Shown here piece after piece: positions 8,849-18,585 of a stretch of 64,000 bases of DNA; within the stretch, counting starts at the first letter, position 1, and the number at the start of each line of letters is the position of its first letter. The DNA lies in the NCBI GenBank assembly GCA_009784575.1, contig WRBK01000007.1:1-64000 (forward strand), read 5' to 3'. Origin of the DNA: Defluviitaleaceae bacterium (GTDB lineage: Bacteria > Bacillota > Clostridia > Lachnospirales > WRAX01). The position numbers and the translations under genes were made by a program. The notes under the pieces are model-generated. The model saw only the letters and a list, made by a program, of their open reading frames with translations, was not told the DNA's origin and made no database searches.

Positions 8849-11224
8849 ATGGCACGACCCATGGTAGCACTTGCCGCTTTTCTTATCGGCGGCATCATCT
8901 TTGGATATTTTGGCATGGGCGAGCATCTATTCATTTTCGGTCTTATTGCCATTGCTATATCGATAATTTATTTTTTTGTATATAAACGCAAAATCGCCCT
9001 TATTTTTCCTATTTTTGCAATTATTGGGGCGTTTTTTGTTGCAGGCTCAATGACACCTACTGATAGCTTGATGGAGGAAGTGGCGGCACGCCACGGCTTT
9101 GTGCGCATAGAGGGCATTGTGGAGGATGTATCTACCACACGGACAGGTAGGCAGCGCGTCTCCGTACGTACTGTAGCATATCGAATAGGCCCTTTTGAGG
9201 AAGTCCATCAATCATCGGCAGTGTCCATTGTTGTTTATATGCCCGATGGTCATTTCGCTGTCTTGGGTCAACGTATTTTGGTAGCTGGTTATCTTTTGCC
9301 GCTAGACGAAGCGCGCAATCCTGGTAGTTTTAACGAGTCGCAATTTTTACGTAGCCGCGGCATTGAGTATAAGATTTTTGCAGAATCAGCGAGCTTGCAT
9401 GAAATATCATTGACACCAACAATGCATATTCGTAACTTTGGCGTGCGCTTATCCGCTGTATTTGATGATACTTTACCACCTTGGGCGGCGGGTATTATGA
9501 AAGCGATGATAGTGGGCGATAGGACAAGCTTAGATAGTGAAGTGCGCGATATGTACCGCTCCGTGGGCATGTTTCATATTTTGGTTGTATCTGGTCTGCA
9601 TGTTAGCATATTAGCCATAGCCATGGAAAGGGCATTAAAATTTATCGGGCTAGGCGCGAAAAAACGCTCAGCCCTTACGATTATCTTTATTGTACTGCTT
9701 GCGGTATTGACGGGTGCTAGCGTTGCTACTGTACGCGCCGCAATAATGGGCATAGCGCTAGTAGCATCTGGGCTGTTTGGCTATGAAAACGACACGCCGA
9801 CATCAATCTCCATGGCCGCTATAATTCTGCTACTTTATCAGCCGCTATATCTTTTTGACATCGGCTTCATATACTCTTTCTCGGTGGTGCTTGCGCTATC
9901 CTTGGGTACGCCATCCGTAGATAAGGTCTTTACCATGCTTATCGAACGCTATGATTTTCTTGAACCTATTTTAGGCAATTGGTATGCGAAAAAGTATTTG
10001 GCGGCTACATTTGCGGCAAACGCAGCATATTTTGTAGTCAATGCTTGGTTTTTCTACGAAGTTTCGCCTATTTCACCTCTTGTTAATTTCATTTTGTTGC
10101 CTAGTGTGTTTTTTGTGATTGTACTTGGATTTGTAATTGCTATTATTGGTGTTTTGGGTAGCATTGGACTGTTTTTGGCGCAAATATTAGCCTTTCCTCT
10201 ACTTTTGCTACTAAGCATATATGATTTTGTGATTAGGTGGTCGCTTCGTCTGCCATATGCCACAATAATAACGGGGAGACCTAGCGTTTTCATAGTTATT
10301 ATCGGCGTTGCCGTCATTATTGCCTTTATATATATCATGCATAAGGGCAAAAATATTGCGAGAAGGCTAGGGGTAGCGACTGCTGTGTTGGTTCTGGGCT
10401 TTTCTGCGAATTTTGCAGCGTATAGGATAAGTCCAAATATTAATATCACATTTTTGGATGTAGGACAAGGCAAATCGACGGTGATTTCGCGCGGTAATTC
10501 TGCTATAATTATTGATGGAGGCGGCGTGTTTGGGCGTGAGATGGGCGAAAATGTAGGTACATTTACTCTCGTACCATACCTAAACTATCGCGGTATTGAC
10601 AGTGTTACAGCCATAGCTAGCCATAATCACCGCGACCATGTGCTTGGGCTGATAGAAGCTATGTATGCAGGACGCATAGAGAATCTTATTTTGGCTCAGG
10701 CGGGTAGCGACCCTGACTACTACATGTATCTCGCTATGCTAGAGGCGGCTGATGCCATGGATATACCCGTTAGCTATATGTCTGCTGGGGATGTGTTTGA
10801 ATTTCATAATATGCGGCTATACGCGCTGTCGCCTTATTCTGACCCACTATTTTCGGGAACAAATAATGTATCTCTTGTATTGCGTGTTGTGCATGGTGAA
10901 AATGCAATATTGCTTACGGGTGATATCTATACACAGGTGGAGGAATATCTTGCAACACGTGGTGTCGATATTTCTGTCGATATTTTACAAGCCGCACATC
11001 ATGGTAGCCGCACGTCCACGTCTGACACATTTTTAGAGGCTACTTCACCTAGCCTAGCCATTATTTCGGCTGGGCGAAACAATATGTTTGGGCATCCGCA
11101 TAATACGGTTATACAACGCCTATACGAACATGGCGTACCATATCATAATACAGCAACTCATGGTGCGATATTGGTTCGTAGCAATGGTCGGAATTTAGAA
11201 GTACGCACAATGTTAAATCCGTGA
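8849..11224 (+). CDS. comEC: ComEC/Rec2 DNA-uptake channel
   Basis: A 791-aa polytopic membrane protein. Hydrophobic helices at the N-terminus precede a DUF4131-type region, then the competence domain (VSGLHVSILAIAMERAL, then multiple helices to about residue 520). A soluble metallo-beta-lactamase-like domain at the C-terminus has INITFLDVGQGKSTVI, the HxHxDH motif as ASHNHRDHVLGL, LLTGDI and AAHHGSRTST. It moves single-stranded DNA across the membrane. ATG 8849 is preferred to 8843 because AAAGGGG (8834-8840) is 8 bases away. It has full family length with all motifs intact and shares the operon with holA, as in many Firmicutes. Confidence 0.95.
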   Translation: MARPMVALAAFLIGGIIFGYFGMGEHLFIFGLIAIAISIIYFFVYKRKIALIFPIFAIIGAFFVAGSMTPTDSLMEEVAARHGFVRIEGIVEDVSTTRTGRQRVSVRTVAYRIGPFEEVHQSSAVSIVVYMPDGHFAVLGQRILVAGYLLPLDEARNPGSFNESQFLRSRGIEYKIFAESASLHEISLTPTMHIRNFGVRLSAVFDDTLPPWAAGIMKAMIVGDRTSLDSEVRDMYRSVGMFHILVVSGLHVSILAIAMERALKFIGLGAKKRSALTIIFIVLLAVLTGASVATVRAAIMGIALVASGLFGYENDTPTSISMAAIILLLYQPLYLFDIGFIYSFSVVLALSLGTPSVDKVFTMLIERYDFLEPILGNWYAKKYLAATFAANAAYFVVNAWFFYEVSPISPLVNFILLPSVFFVIVLGFVIAIIGVLGSIGLFLAQILAFPLLLLLSIYDFVIRWSLRLPYATIITGRPSVFIVIIGVAVIIAFIYIMHKGKNIARRLGVATAVLVLGFSANFAAYRISPNINITFLDVGQGKSTVISRGNSAIIIDGGGVFGREMGENVGTFTLVPYLNYRGIDSVTAIASHNHRDHVLGLIEAMYAGRIENLILAQAGSDPDYYMYLAMLEAADAMDIPVSYMSAGDVFEFHNMRLYALSPYSDPLFSGTNNVSLVLRVVHGENAILLTGDIYTQVEEYLATRGVDISVDILQAAHHGSRTSTSDTFLEATSPSLAIISAGRNNMFGHPHNTVIQRLYEHGVPYHNTATHGAILVRSNGRNLEVRTMLNP

Positions 11225-11236
11225 TGGGGTGAGCAT

Positions 11237-12223
11237 ATGAAAGAACTAAATAATCACATAAAAACAGGCAATTTTGCCAGATGCTACCTCCTTTTTGGCG
11301 AAGAATCCTTTTTGCTAGACCGCTGGCGCAAAAGCCTTGTTTCCGCTATATTGCCTGAAGATGCTAGGGATATGAATATGGAGATATTTGCTGGCAAAGC
11401 AGATGTAACGCGGATAATGGAAGCAGCCGAAACCATGCCATTTTTGGCAGAACACCGCCTGATTATAGTAGAGGATAGCGGGCTTTTTCAAAGTGGACGC
11501 AAAGATGATTCGGAAGCCATGGCGAGCTTTGTGGAGGACATACCAGAAAGTACCATAATCATATTTTCCGAAAAAGATGTGGACAAGCGCGGGCGGCTGT
11601 ATAAACGCGCCAACACAAATGGGCTTGCGCTGGAGGCAAAAACACCAAAAGAAGCGGACTTGGCAGACTGGGCAGCAAAGTTATGCGCATCTTTTGGGAC
11701 TGAAATGCCTAGGTCCGTGGCGGCATATCTTGCGCGAACAGCACCTGTGGATATGGCTCTCTTGTATAACGAAGTGGCAAAGTTAGCAGCCTACAAATTA
11801 GGCGGTGAAATAACAACTGCTGATATTGATGCTATTTGTACAAAGTCGCTAGAAGCAAAGATTTTTGACCTAATGCGCTTCATTGGCAATAAAGATGCAA
11901 AACGGGCGGCGGCTATGTATGCAAATCTCATAGCGGCAAAGGAAAGCCCACTTATGGTGCTGACCATGATAGCGCGGCAGTTTAGGTATTACCTGCAATG
12001 CACATATTTAGCACCCAAAATGTCACAAAAGGACATAGCATCAAAACTTTCGCTACATCCCTTTGCTGTCAGAGAATTTGTGGAAGGTGGGCGCAATTTT
12101 TCGCGTGAAGCTATGGTGAAAGCCTTAGAAAACTGCTTAGAAACAGATTATGCTATAAAAACAGGGCAGATGGCGGATGAGTTAGCCGTAGAGATTTTGA
12201 TTATTAAGACTTGCGCGGAATAA
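11237..12223 (+). CDS. holA: DNA polymerase III delta subunit
   Basis: A 328-aa clamp-loader subunit that opens the beta clamp. It begins with the family's CYLLFGEESFLLDRW near residue 17. The middle has AETMPFLAEHRLIIVED, and the C-terminal helical domain contains LMRFIGNKDAKRAAAMYA and MIARQFRYYLQ. The length is standard. It follows comEC by 12 bases with ribosome site GGGGTGA, the normal comEC-holA pairing of Firmicutes. The usual rpsT neighbour is absent and a motility-type promoter overlaps its 3' end. Confidence 0.92.
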   Translation: MKELNNHIKTGNFARCYLLFGEESFLLDRWRKSLVSAILPEDARDMNMEIFAGKADVTRIMEAAETMPFLAEHRLIIVEDSGLFQSGRKDDSEAMASFVEDIPESTIIIFSEKDVDKRGRLYKRANTNGLALEAKTPKEADLADWAAKLCASFGTEMPRSVAAYLARTAPVDMALLYNEVAKLAAYKLGGEITTADIDAICTKSLEAKIFDLMRFIGNKDAKRAAAMYANLIAAKESPLMVLTMIARQFRYYLQCTYLAPKMSQKDIASKLSLHPFAVREFVEGGRNFSREAMVKALENCLETDYAIKTGQMADELAVEILIIKTCAE

Positions 12224-12231
12224 GCCGATAT
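12205..12231 (+). promoter_or_regulatory. Sigma-D (FliA)-type flagellar promoter
   Basis: TAAG 12205-12208, a 15-base spacer, and GCCGATAT 12224-12231 match the sigma-D consensus TAAA-N15-GCCGATAA at all but two positions. It is the same sequence pair, with the same spacing, as the promoter before the flagellin transcript at 57647-57673. A sigma-A-like pair (TTGCGC 12211-12216, 17 bases, TATAAT 12234-12239) overlaps it. It overlaps the holA stop codon and points to the GNAT gene and the YjfB-type motility gene. Confidence 0.6.
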
Positions 12232-12248
12232 GGTATAATGGGTATAGT

Positions 12249-12752
12249 GTGAAAGGATGTGGCAACATAGTAACTTTGAAACCAATAACATCATGGCAAG
12301 AGTACGAGGCACTCATAAAATTGGAAACCCATGAAGAGCAAGAAGAATTTATCGGTTCAAATTTGAAGTGCTTTGCAGATGCTTTCGTTTGGCTTGAAAC
12401 TTCGGGCAACAAACCCATTCTATTAGGTGTTTATGATGGTAATATACCTATAGGGCTAACCATGATTAGCTACAACACAGCGGATGAACATGGAGTTGAA
12501 GGGCTTGATGAATCCCTGTATTACATCTGCCGATTTATGATTGATAAAAACTATCAAGGCAAGGGTTATGGCAAAGCTGCACTTGCTCAAATAATTGAGC
12601 TGGTGAGAGCTGAAAAGCCCCTAGGTCAAGCTGGCTGGCTTTACGTTTCGGTTCACAAAGGAAATCCTGCCACCCAACTTTACCAAAGCGTTGGCTTCAC
12701 AGAAACAGGTGATGGTAACGGGCTTGAAAACGACATGCGTATGCGGATTTAA
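12249..12752 (+). CDS. GNAT-family N-acetyltransferase
   Basis: A protein of about 160 aa transferring an acetyl group from acetyl-CoA to an unknown amine. The acetyl-CoA binding motif is MIDKNYQGKGYGKAALAQII (Q/R-x-x-G-x-G/A), followed by NPATQLYQSVGFTETG, the usual C-terminal strand. The start is uncertain: GTG 12249 would be nearly leaderless relative to the promoter above, and the family normally begins near TTG 12276. It is the first gene after a sigma-D-type promoter, so a link to motility, for example flagellar protein modification, is possible but not shown. Confidence 0.8.
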   Translation: MKGCGNIVTLKPITSWQEYEALIKLETHEEQEEFIGSNLKCFADAFVWLETSGNKPILLGVYDGNIPIGLTMISYNTADEHGVEGLDESLYYICRFMIDKNYQGKGYGKAALAQIIELVRAEKPLGQAGWLYVSVHKGNPATQLYQSVGFTETGDGNGLENDMRMRI

Positions 12753-12790
12753 TACACTATAGCAAACGACAATGAAAAACATTGAAGCAA

Positions 12791-12824
12791 GCCGAAACAA
12801 CCAATGCTCCAAAGGTGTTTCGGC
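12791..12824. repeat. Nine-base-stem inverted repeat
   Basis: GCCGAAACA at 12791-12799 and TGTTTCGGC at 12816-12824 are perfect inverted copies around a 16-base loop. No T-run follows, so it is not a simple terminator. It lies between the GNAT and YjfB genes and could be a processing or attenuation hairpin. Confidence 0.4.
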
Positions 12825-12891
12825 ACAGACTGAAACGATTTTGAATGTCGCTTGCGATACATTCACATAACAGATACAGGAGGTATAGATT

Positions 12892-13092
12892 ATGGACACA
12901 ATGGCAATTGCAACACTTTCTACACAAATGGCTCAACAAAACCTAATGCAGGAGATAAGCATTGGTGTAATGAGAAATGCTATGGACCACGCAGAGCAAA
13001 CAGCGGAAATGATGGCAGATATGCTACAAACGGCAAGCGTGCCGCCCGTAGGCTTTGATGGGCTTGGTGCTATGCTTGATATTATGGTATAG
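12892..13092 (+). CDS. YjfB-family putative motility protein
   Basis: A 66-aa protein: a short N-terminal segment ATLSTQMAQQNLMQEISIGV, then MRNAMDHAEQTAEMM and a Met/Gly-rich end. Length and layout fit the small YjfB family (putative motility proteins made in flagellated Firmicutes under sigma-D). The molecular role is not known. An excellent ribosome site AGGAGG lies 9 bases before the ATG. It lies 660 bases downstream of a sigma-D-type promoter, which supports the family call. Confidence 0.7.
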   Translation: MDTMAIATLSTQMAQQNLMQEISIGVMRNAMDHAEQTAEMMADMLQTASVPPVGFDGLGAMLDIMV

Positions 13093-13111
13093 TTAATTTT
13101 AAAAACACTTT

Positions 13112-13145
13112 GCCCGCTATTTTAGATGGATTTGCGGGCGTTGCT
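13112..13145 (+). terminator. Probable terminator after the YjfB gene
   Basis: GCCCGC 13112-13117 pairs with GCGGGC 13134-13139, followed by a T-rich but broken tail (GTTGCTTTG). A TATAAT at 13153-13158 just beyond it could start the next gene. Confidence 0.4.
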
Positions 13146-13173
13146 TTGTGTATATAATGGAGGTGTATTACAC

Positions 13174-13383
13174 ATGAAACAAAAATTTGTGCCGCTTTCC
13201 AAACGGTCGAAGAAAGAGAAAAAAGAATACCACGCAATGCAACGCAGAGACTGGGGCAACCTAAACCCCGCAACAAAAAAGACTCCAAATCTAAAAGCAT
13301 ATAACAGAAAAAAATCCAGACAACGGTGGTGTGAGCATGAACAACCGAGTTTGGATTTTTTGATTTTGTCAGGAGCGACATAA
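13174..13383 (+). CDS. Small basic protein of unknown function
   Basis: A 69-aa strongly basic protein beginning MKQKFVPLSKRSKKEKKEYH, with NPATKKTPNLKAYNRKKSRQRW in the middle and SLDFLILSGAT at the end. The start is fixed by TGGAGGTG nine bases before ATG 13174; the longer frame from 13126 lacks a ribosome site. The charge pattern (about a third K/R) suggests binding of nucleic acid or the ribosome. I do not recognise a family with certainty. A short TATAAT at 13153 gives it a possible promoter of its own. Confidence 0.6.
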   Translation: MKQKFVPLSKRSKKEKKEYHAMQRRDWGNLNPATKKTPNLKAYNRKKSRQRWCEHEQPSLDFLILSGAT

Positions 13384-13493
13384 AAAATATCTTTGTGCAT
13401 ATTGCAGGAAATAATGAATTATGGTACAATGAAGAATGGATTATAGGCATTTTCAAGTTTAAATGCTGTATTTTTGATTTGGAGGACTGGCTT

Positions 13494-13934
13494 ATGGCAT
13501 CAGGGAGAAATTTTTTGATAGTGGCAGGTGCTATGTTTTTGATTGGGGCTTTGATTACCCTTCTTGCACTTATAGTATCTTGGGTAGGAGCTATCAATGG
13601 ATGGGTGATATATTTTATTGCGCTGGTTTTGTGGCAAGCTGTGGCTGGGGTGCTATTTATAAAGTTTAGCAATGTGATAGAAAAAGCTAGATTAATGATG
13701 ATTTTAGCTATACTCTCAGTTGTGCCACTTATTGTTGAGATAGGTATTATTTTTGTTTACGAACTTAATGCCATGCCCATACATGCAATAATTATTTTGA
13801 TGCAACCAATGGTGGCTATATTTGGTGCATTAAGAAATAGAGACGAGCAAAAGGATATGGAGCTAGGGATAAGACTTGAGGCAGAAAGACAGCAAGAGAT
13901 GCAAGAGCATCAGGACGGGTCAAAGGAAGGGTAA
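13494..13934 (+). CDS. Four-helix membrane protein of unknown function
   Basis: A 146-aa protein starting MASGRNFLIVAGAMFLIG, chosen because GGAGG (13481-13485) is 8 bases before ATG 13494; the longer frame from 13395 has no ribosome site. Four hydrophobic segments lie at about residues 6-28, 36-58, 66-88 and 94-112. They are followed by a charged coiled tail rich in E, R and Q (DEQKDMELGIRLEAERQQEM). It lies 4 bases before uvrB, so it may be co-transcribed with it. No family recognised. Confidence 0.6.
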   Translation: MASGRNFLIVAGAMFLIGALITLLALIVSWVGAINGWVIYFIALVLWQAVAGVLFIKFSNVIEKARLMMILAILSVVPLIVEIGIIFVYELNAMPIHAIIILMQPMVAIFGALRNRDEQKDMELGIRLEAERQQEMQEHQDGSKEG

Positions 13935-13938
13935 ATAA

Positions 13939-15924
13939 ATGGATGAATTTCGCATAGTATCTGAATTTGCGCCCACAGGAGACCAGCCACAGGCGATAGA
14001 CACGCTGGCGGCGGGCTTTGAAAGCGGAAATAAATTTGGGACACTTTTAGGTGTCACAGGCAGCGGCAAGACCTTTACCGTGGCAAATATCATACAGCGG
14101 TTGCAAAAGCCAACAATCGTGATGGCGCACAACAAAACCCTTGCTGCCCAACTTTACAATGAGTTCAGGGAATTTTTCCCACACAATGCCGTGGAATATT
14201 TTGTAAGCTATTACGACTATTACCAGCCAGAGGCTTATGTGCCATCATCTGATACGTATATAGAAAAAGACAGCTCAATAAATGACGAAATAGATAAGCT
14301 GCGCCATAGCGCAACGGCGGCAATAGCAGAGCGGCGCGATGTTATCATTATTGCCTCTGTTTCATGCATATATGGCCTTGGCAGCCCAATTGATTATAAA
14401 AATCTTGTGATATCCCTGCGACCAAGCATGATGCGCGACCGCGACGAGCTTTTGCGCCGCTTGGTGGATATTCAATACAACCGCAATGACCTAAACTTTC
14501 AGCGCGGAACATTTCGCGTGCGCGGTGATGTGGTGGAGATTTACCCTGCAAACTCTGATGGCACAGCATTTCGCGTAGAGTTTTTTGGGGATGAAATAGA
14601 AAAAATCTCAGAAATAGATAGCCTAACAGGCGAGATATCGGCGGCGCGTACGCATATCTCTATTTTTCCTGCTTCTCACTATGTTACAACCCGCGAAAAT
14701 TTGGAACGCGCCATATCGGATATAGAAGAGGAACTGGCGGAGCAGATAACCAAGCTAAAATCCGAAGAAAAGTTACTAGAAGCCCAACGCATAACCCAGC
14801 GCACCCGCTATGACATAGAAATGCTGCGCGAAATGGGCTTTTGCAGCGGCATAGAAAACTACAGCCGCCATTTGGTAGGCGGCAAAGAAGGCGATGCGCC
14901 ACACACCTTGCTTGATTATTTTCCTGATGATTTTTTGATAGTAGTGGATGAAAGCCATGTTACATTGCCGCAGTTTCGCGGAATGTATTTAGGCGACCGC
15001 AGCCGTAAAGAAACGCTTGTGGACTTTGGCTTTAGATTGCCCTCTGCGCTAGATAACCGCCCCTTGCGCTTTGAAGAATTTGAGGGCAAGATGCAGCAGG
15101 CACTTTTTGTTTCGGCGACACCCGCGGTATATGAGCGCGAAAACAGTCAATTAATAGCGGAGCAGATAATACGCCCAACAGGCCTTGTAGACCCTGTTAT
15201 AGATGTTCGTCCGATAAATGGGCAGATTGATAATTTGATAACGGAGATACGAAAAGTAAAAGATGCAGGGCGTAAGGTACTGATAACCACGCTGACAAAG
15301 CGCATGGCGGAAGACCTAACGGACTATCTAAAGCAAAGCGCCATAGCTGTTCGGTATCTGCATAGCGATATAAAAACGCTGGAGCGGCTAGAAATTATAC
15401 GAGACTTGCGCATGGATGTTTTTGATGTGCTTGTAGGCATCAATCTTTTGCGTGAGGGTTTGGATATACCAGAGGTGTCTTTGGTTGCTATACTAGATGC
15501 CGATAAAGAGGGCTTTTTACGTTCTGAAACCTCGTTGGTACAAACCATAGGGCGCGCGGCGCGCAACGCTGATGGTCGCGTAATAATGTATGCCGACAAT
15601 GTAACGCGTTCTATGAATTATGCTATAAGCGAAACCAACCGCCGCCGCGATATACAGATGGCATACAACACAGAGCATGGAATAACACCGCAAACTATCA
15701 CAAAAAAGGTGCATGATATAATACAGGCTACAATATCCGTAGATGATAATGCGAAGAAAAAAGGTCCAAAGCTGGACAAAGACCCAGAATCCATGGACAG
15801 AGCAGAATTGCTGGCTCACTTGAAATCCATAGAAAAAGACATGAAACAAGCAGCTATGGATTTGCATTTTGAGCGGGCAGCGCAGTTGCGGGACAAGTTG
15901 TTTAAGGTGAAGAAGTTGTTGTGA
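13939..15924 (+). CDS. uvrB: Excinuclease ABC subunit B
   Basis: A 661-aa helicase-like damage-verification subunit of nucleotide excision repair. It has Walker [10 protein letters not shown], the DNA-clamping beta-hairpin [24 protein letters not shown]-box-like VVDESHVT, the helicase motif QTIGRAARN, and the C-terminal UVR motif [20 protein letters not shown] that contacts UvrC. Full length and intact. In most Firmicutes uvrA follows directly; here about 3 kb of GNAT and restriction-modification genes separate them. Confidence 0.98.
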   Translation: MDEFRIVSEFAPTGDQPQAIDTLAAGFESGNKFGTLLGVTGSGKTFTVANIIQRLQKPTIVMAHNKTLAAQLYNEFREFFPHNAVEYFVSYYDYYQPEAYVPSSDTYIEKDSSINDEIDKLRHSATAAIAERRDVIIIASVSCIYGLGSPIDYKNLVISLRPSMMRDRDELLRRLVDIQYNRNDLNFQRGTFRVRGDVVEIYPANSDGTAFRVEFFGDEIEKISEIDSLTGEISAARTHISIFPASHYVTTRENLERAISDIEEELAEQITKLKSEEKLLEAQRITQRTRYDIEMLREMGFCSGIENYSRHLVGGKEGDAPHTLLDYFPDDFLIVVDESHVTLPQFRGMYLGDRSRKETLVDFGFRLPSALDNRPLRFEEFEGKMQQALFVSATPAVYERENSQLIAEQIIRPTGLVDPVIDVRPINGQIDNLITEIRKVKDAGRKVLITTLTKRMAEDLTDYLKQSAIAVRYLHSDIKTLERLEIIRDLRMDVFDVLVGINLLREGLDIPEVSLVAILDADKEGFLRSETSLVQTIGRAARNADGRVIMYADNVTRSMNYAISETNRRRDIQMAYNTEHGITPQTITKKVHDIIQATISVDDNAKKKGPKLDKDPESMDRAELLAHLKSIEKDMKQAAMDLHFERAAQLRDKLFKVKKLL

Positions 15925-15945
15925 TGAGGGGAGGGGAGCGATATC

Positions 15946-16488
15946 ATGCTAAAACTACAAGGCGAAAGAATATATCTAGCGGCATTAGAACGCGAGGATT
16001 GCAAGACATTGCTTGAAAACCTTGAGCATGATTTTGGAAACCCAATGGAGACATTAGACCTCGGATTTTCACTAGAAAACTATGATGAGTGGTTTGAAAA
16101 GGTGCAAAAACGGCTAAAAGGTGGCACGCATGTGAATTTGGGTATTTTTCTTAATGATGATATCATAATCGGTGATGTTGCGCTACAGCGTATAGATAAA
16201 ACCAACCGTTCTTGCACATTAGGCATGGGATTTGCTAAAGTAGAGCATAGAAACCAAGGATATGGTACGGAAGCGGCAAGCCTAATGTTGAAGTATGGCT
16301 TTTATAATTTAGGGCTGGAGCGCATCTGGGCTACAACCCTAGAACACAACATACTTGCACAAAAAATGATGGAAAAGCTAGGCTTTAGGCTAGAGGGTAT
16401 AAAGCGCAAAGCCGTGTATTTTTGCGGCAAATATATTGATGAATATCATTATGGCTTGCTAAAGGAAGAGTTGATATGGCAGAAATAA
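15946..16488 (+). CDS. GNAT acetyltransferase, RimJ/RimL-like
   Basis: A 180-aa protein of the RimL-type GNAT group. It begins LQGERIYLAALEREDC and has the acetyl-CoA site HRNQGYGTEAASLMLKYGF, then the family's NILAQKMMEKLGFRLEG. It probably acetylates an N-terminal or small-molecule amine; the substrate is unknown. Its last 13 bases overlap the cytosine methyltransferase gene in another frame. This tight overlap suggests it travels with the restriction-modification cassette or became coupled to it on insertion. Confidence 0.85.
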   Translation: MLKLQGERIYLAALEREDCKTLLENLEHDFGNPMETLDLGFSLENYDEWFEKVQKRLKGGTHVNLGIFLNDDIIIGDVALQRIDKTNRSCTLGMGFAKVEHRNQGYGTEAASLMLKYGFYNLGLERIWATTLEHNILAQKMMEKLGFRLEGIKRKAVYFCGKYIDEYHYGLLKEELIWQK

Positions 16489-17507
16489 AATCTAGCAAAA
16501 TCACTTTTATAGACCTTTTTGCGGGCATAGGGGGCATACGCCTAGGTTTTGAACAGCATGGCATGGAATGTGTCTTTTCTTCCGAATGGGACAAGTTTGC
16601 GGTGAAAACATATGAGGCTAATTTTGGGGAAGTACCGCACGGGGATATAACTTTGATTGATGAAGCAACAATTCCCTCTTTTGATATATGTTTAGCAGGC
16701 TTTCCTTGCCAAGCATTTAGTCTAGCGGGAAGTCGAAAAGGTTTTGATGATGATTATAAGGGACAATCAAGAGGGACTTTGTTCTTTGAAGTGGTTCGCA
16801 TATGTTCTTATCATAAACCTAAGGTAATTTTTTGTGAAAATGTCAAAGGTCTGCTTATTCATAACAAAGGCAGAACATACAAAACAATAAAAAGTACGCT
16901 TGAAAGCATGGGTTATACAGTGTTTGAAAAGATTCTTAATAGCAAAGATTTTGGTGTACCACAAAATCGTGAACGAATTTATGTTGTTGCTTTTAGAAAC
17001 GATATTGATGCCACAAGTTTTGATTTTCCTGAGCAAACGGATACAAGCAAACGGATTATAAACATTATAGAAAAAGAGCCTGTCGAGGCAAAATATTATC
17101 TTAGCGATGTGTATTTGGAGTGTCTTAGGAGACATAGAAGCAGGCATGAATCTAAGGGAAACGGCTTCGGCTATGAAATACGTGATATGAATGGAGTTGC
17201 AGGTGCTATAGTGTGCGGAGGCATGGGCAGAGAACGAAATCTCTTAATTGATAAGCGTCAAACGAATCTTGTTCCTACCACTAATATAAAAGGTGAAGTC
17301 AATAAAGAAGGTATACGCAAGATGACACCCAGAGAATGGGCAAGGTTGCAAGGCTTTCCTGACAGCTATAAGCTGCCTGTGGCAAATGTACACCTTTACA
17401 AGCAGTTAGCAAACTCGGTTACTGTTCCGCTCATAAGAGAAATTGCAAAAGGAATAAAGAAGGTGCTAGAAAGTAACGAAAGGCGGCGAAACAATGAAAG
17501 GGAATAA
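16476..17507 (+). CDS. DNA (cytosine-5) methyltransferase, HpaII-type modification enzyme
   Basis: A 343-aa C5-methyltransferase with the family motifs in order. SAM-binding motif I is FIDLFAGIGGIRLGF, the catalytic PC loop IV is GFPCQAFSLAG, motif VI is FCENVKGL and motif VIII is QNRERIYVVAF. A target-recognition region follows at about 200-275, then RLQGFPDSYKLP and LANSVTVPLI. It uses SAM to methylate cytosine. The neighbouring nuclease implies that the protected site is CCGG. It overlaps the upstream GNAT gene by 13 bases and the downstream nuclease gene by 14, so modification enzyme is made first. Confidence 0.93.
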   Translation: MAEIKSSKITFIDLFAGIGGIRLGFEQHGMECVFSSEWDKFAVKTYEANFGEVPHGDITLIDEATIPSFDICLAGFPCQAFSLAGSRKGFDDDYKGQSRGTLFFEVVRICSYHKPKVIFCENVKGLLIHNKGRTYKTIKSTLESMGYTVFEKILNSKDFGVPQNRERIYVVAFRNDIDATSFDFPEQTDTSKRIINIIEKEPVEAKYYLSDVYLECLRRHRSRHESKGNGFGYEIRDMNGVAGAIVCGGMGRERNLLIDKRQTNLVPTTNIKGEVNKEGIRKMTPREWARLQGFPDSYKLPVANVHLYKQLANSVTVPLIREIAKGIKKVLESNERRRNNERE

Positions 17508-18585
17508 AGGCGAATGGTCAGAAATATATGTCTTATTGCGCCTTCTGGCTGATGGCAGATTAAATGCTGCCGACGAAAAACTTCTGCCCATCAGTGATAT
17601 GTATTTTCCGATAATCAAAATTTTGCGTGAAGAGATAGCGGGTCAAATATACAAATACCTGCCAAATAATGATGGGGCACAAATTGAAATCTATCTGAAT
17701 GATGAATGTATAATGAGCAAAGCCATGCACGAATTTGAAGATATGTCGCAGAAGCTTTTTCATAAGATTAATTCTGGGGGAGAAAGGGCATTCTTAATCC
17801 CTGACATAGAAGAGTTTGTACGTAGCATCTTCGTTAATAAGCTAAAGGTATCTACAAGCAAAGAGGACATATTGATTCAATCACATGATATATTGACGGG
17901 ATATCAAAACATTGTAGGCTTTAGCATCAAAAGTGACCTTGGTAGTTCGCCGACATTACTAAATGCAACAGCGGCAACAAACTTTGTGTTTACTATAAAG
18001 GGGCTTGATGAAACGCATATTGAAGAGATTAATGCCATCAACACTCCAACAAAGCTTGTCGATAGAATGGCACGCATTAATGATTTAGGGGGTGTTTTGG
18101 CTTTTGAAGATATAGATAATGTTAATTTTAAAAGCAATTTAACATTAATTGATAGTCAGATGCCGAAAGTTGTTGCAGAAATGTTATTAGGCTACTATGT
18201 TAATAGAATAAATGACTGCTCTAGTCTTGTTGAGCATCTTTGTGAGATTAACCCTCTATCACTGACTCCAGAATATTACAGGCACAAGATTAGCGAGATG
18301 CTCTGTGCCTTTGCATTAGGGATGACACCGTCAAAAAAATGGAGCGGCACGGATGCGGCTACGGGTGGATATATAATTGTTAAAAAAGATGGCGATGTTC
18401 TGGCTTATCATATTTACAATAGGGATGCGTTTAAAGGATATTTGCTCGCAAATACACGACTTGAAAGAGGGAGCAGCACGAGGCATGGATATTGCACAAT
18501 TTATAGAGAGAATAATGAGATTAAGATAAAGCTAAACCTACAAGTTAGATTTATGTGGATAATTCACATGAAAGAAGGAATTTGA
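17494..18585 (+). CDS. HpaII-family type II restriction endonuclease
   Basis: A 363-aa protein beginning MKGNKGEWSEIYVLLRLLAD, which is the conserved start of R.HpaII-family enzymes (cleaving CCGG). The length is close to the known enzyme (about 358 aa). Other family-like stretches are KSDLGSSPTLLNATAATNF and the GYIIVKKDGDVLAYHIYNRD end region. Recognition of CCGG is inferred from the family, not read from the sequence. It is coupled to the methyltransferase by a 14-base overlap and to the next small gene by TGATG. Confidence 0.85.
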   Translation: MKGNKGEWSEIYVLLRLLADGRLNAADEKLLPISDMYFPIIKILREEIAGQIYKYLPNNDGAQIEIYLNDECIMSKAMHEFEDMSQKLFHKINSGGERAFLIPDIEEFVRSIFVNKLKVSTSKEDILIQSHDILTGYQNIVGFSIKSDLGSSPTLLNATAATNFVFTIKGLDETHIEEINAINTPTKLVDRMARINDLGGVLAFEDIDNVNFKSNLTLIDSQMPKVVAEMLLGYYVNRINDCSSLVEHLCEINPLSLTPEYYRHKISEMLCAFALGMTPSKKWSGTDAATGGYIIVKKDGDVLAYHIYNRDAFKGYLLANTRLERGSSTRHGYCTIYRENNEIKIKLNLQVRFMWIIHMKEGI

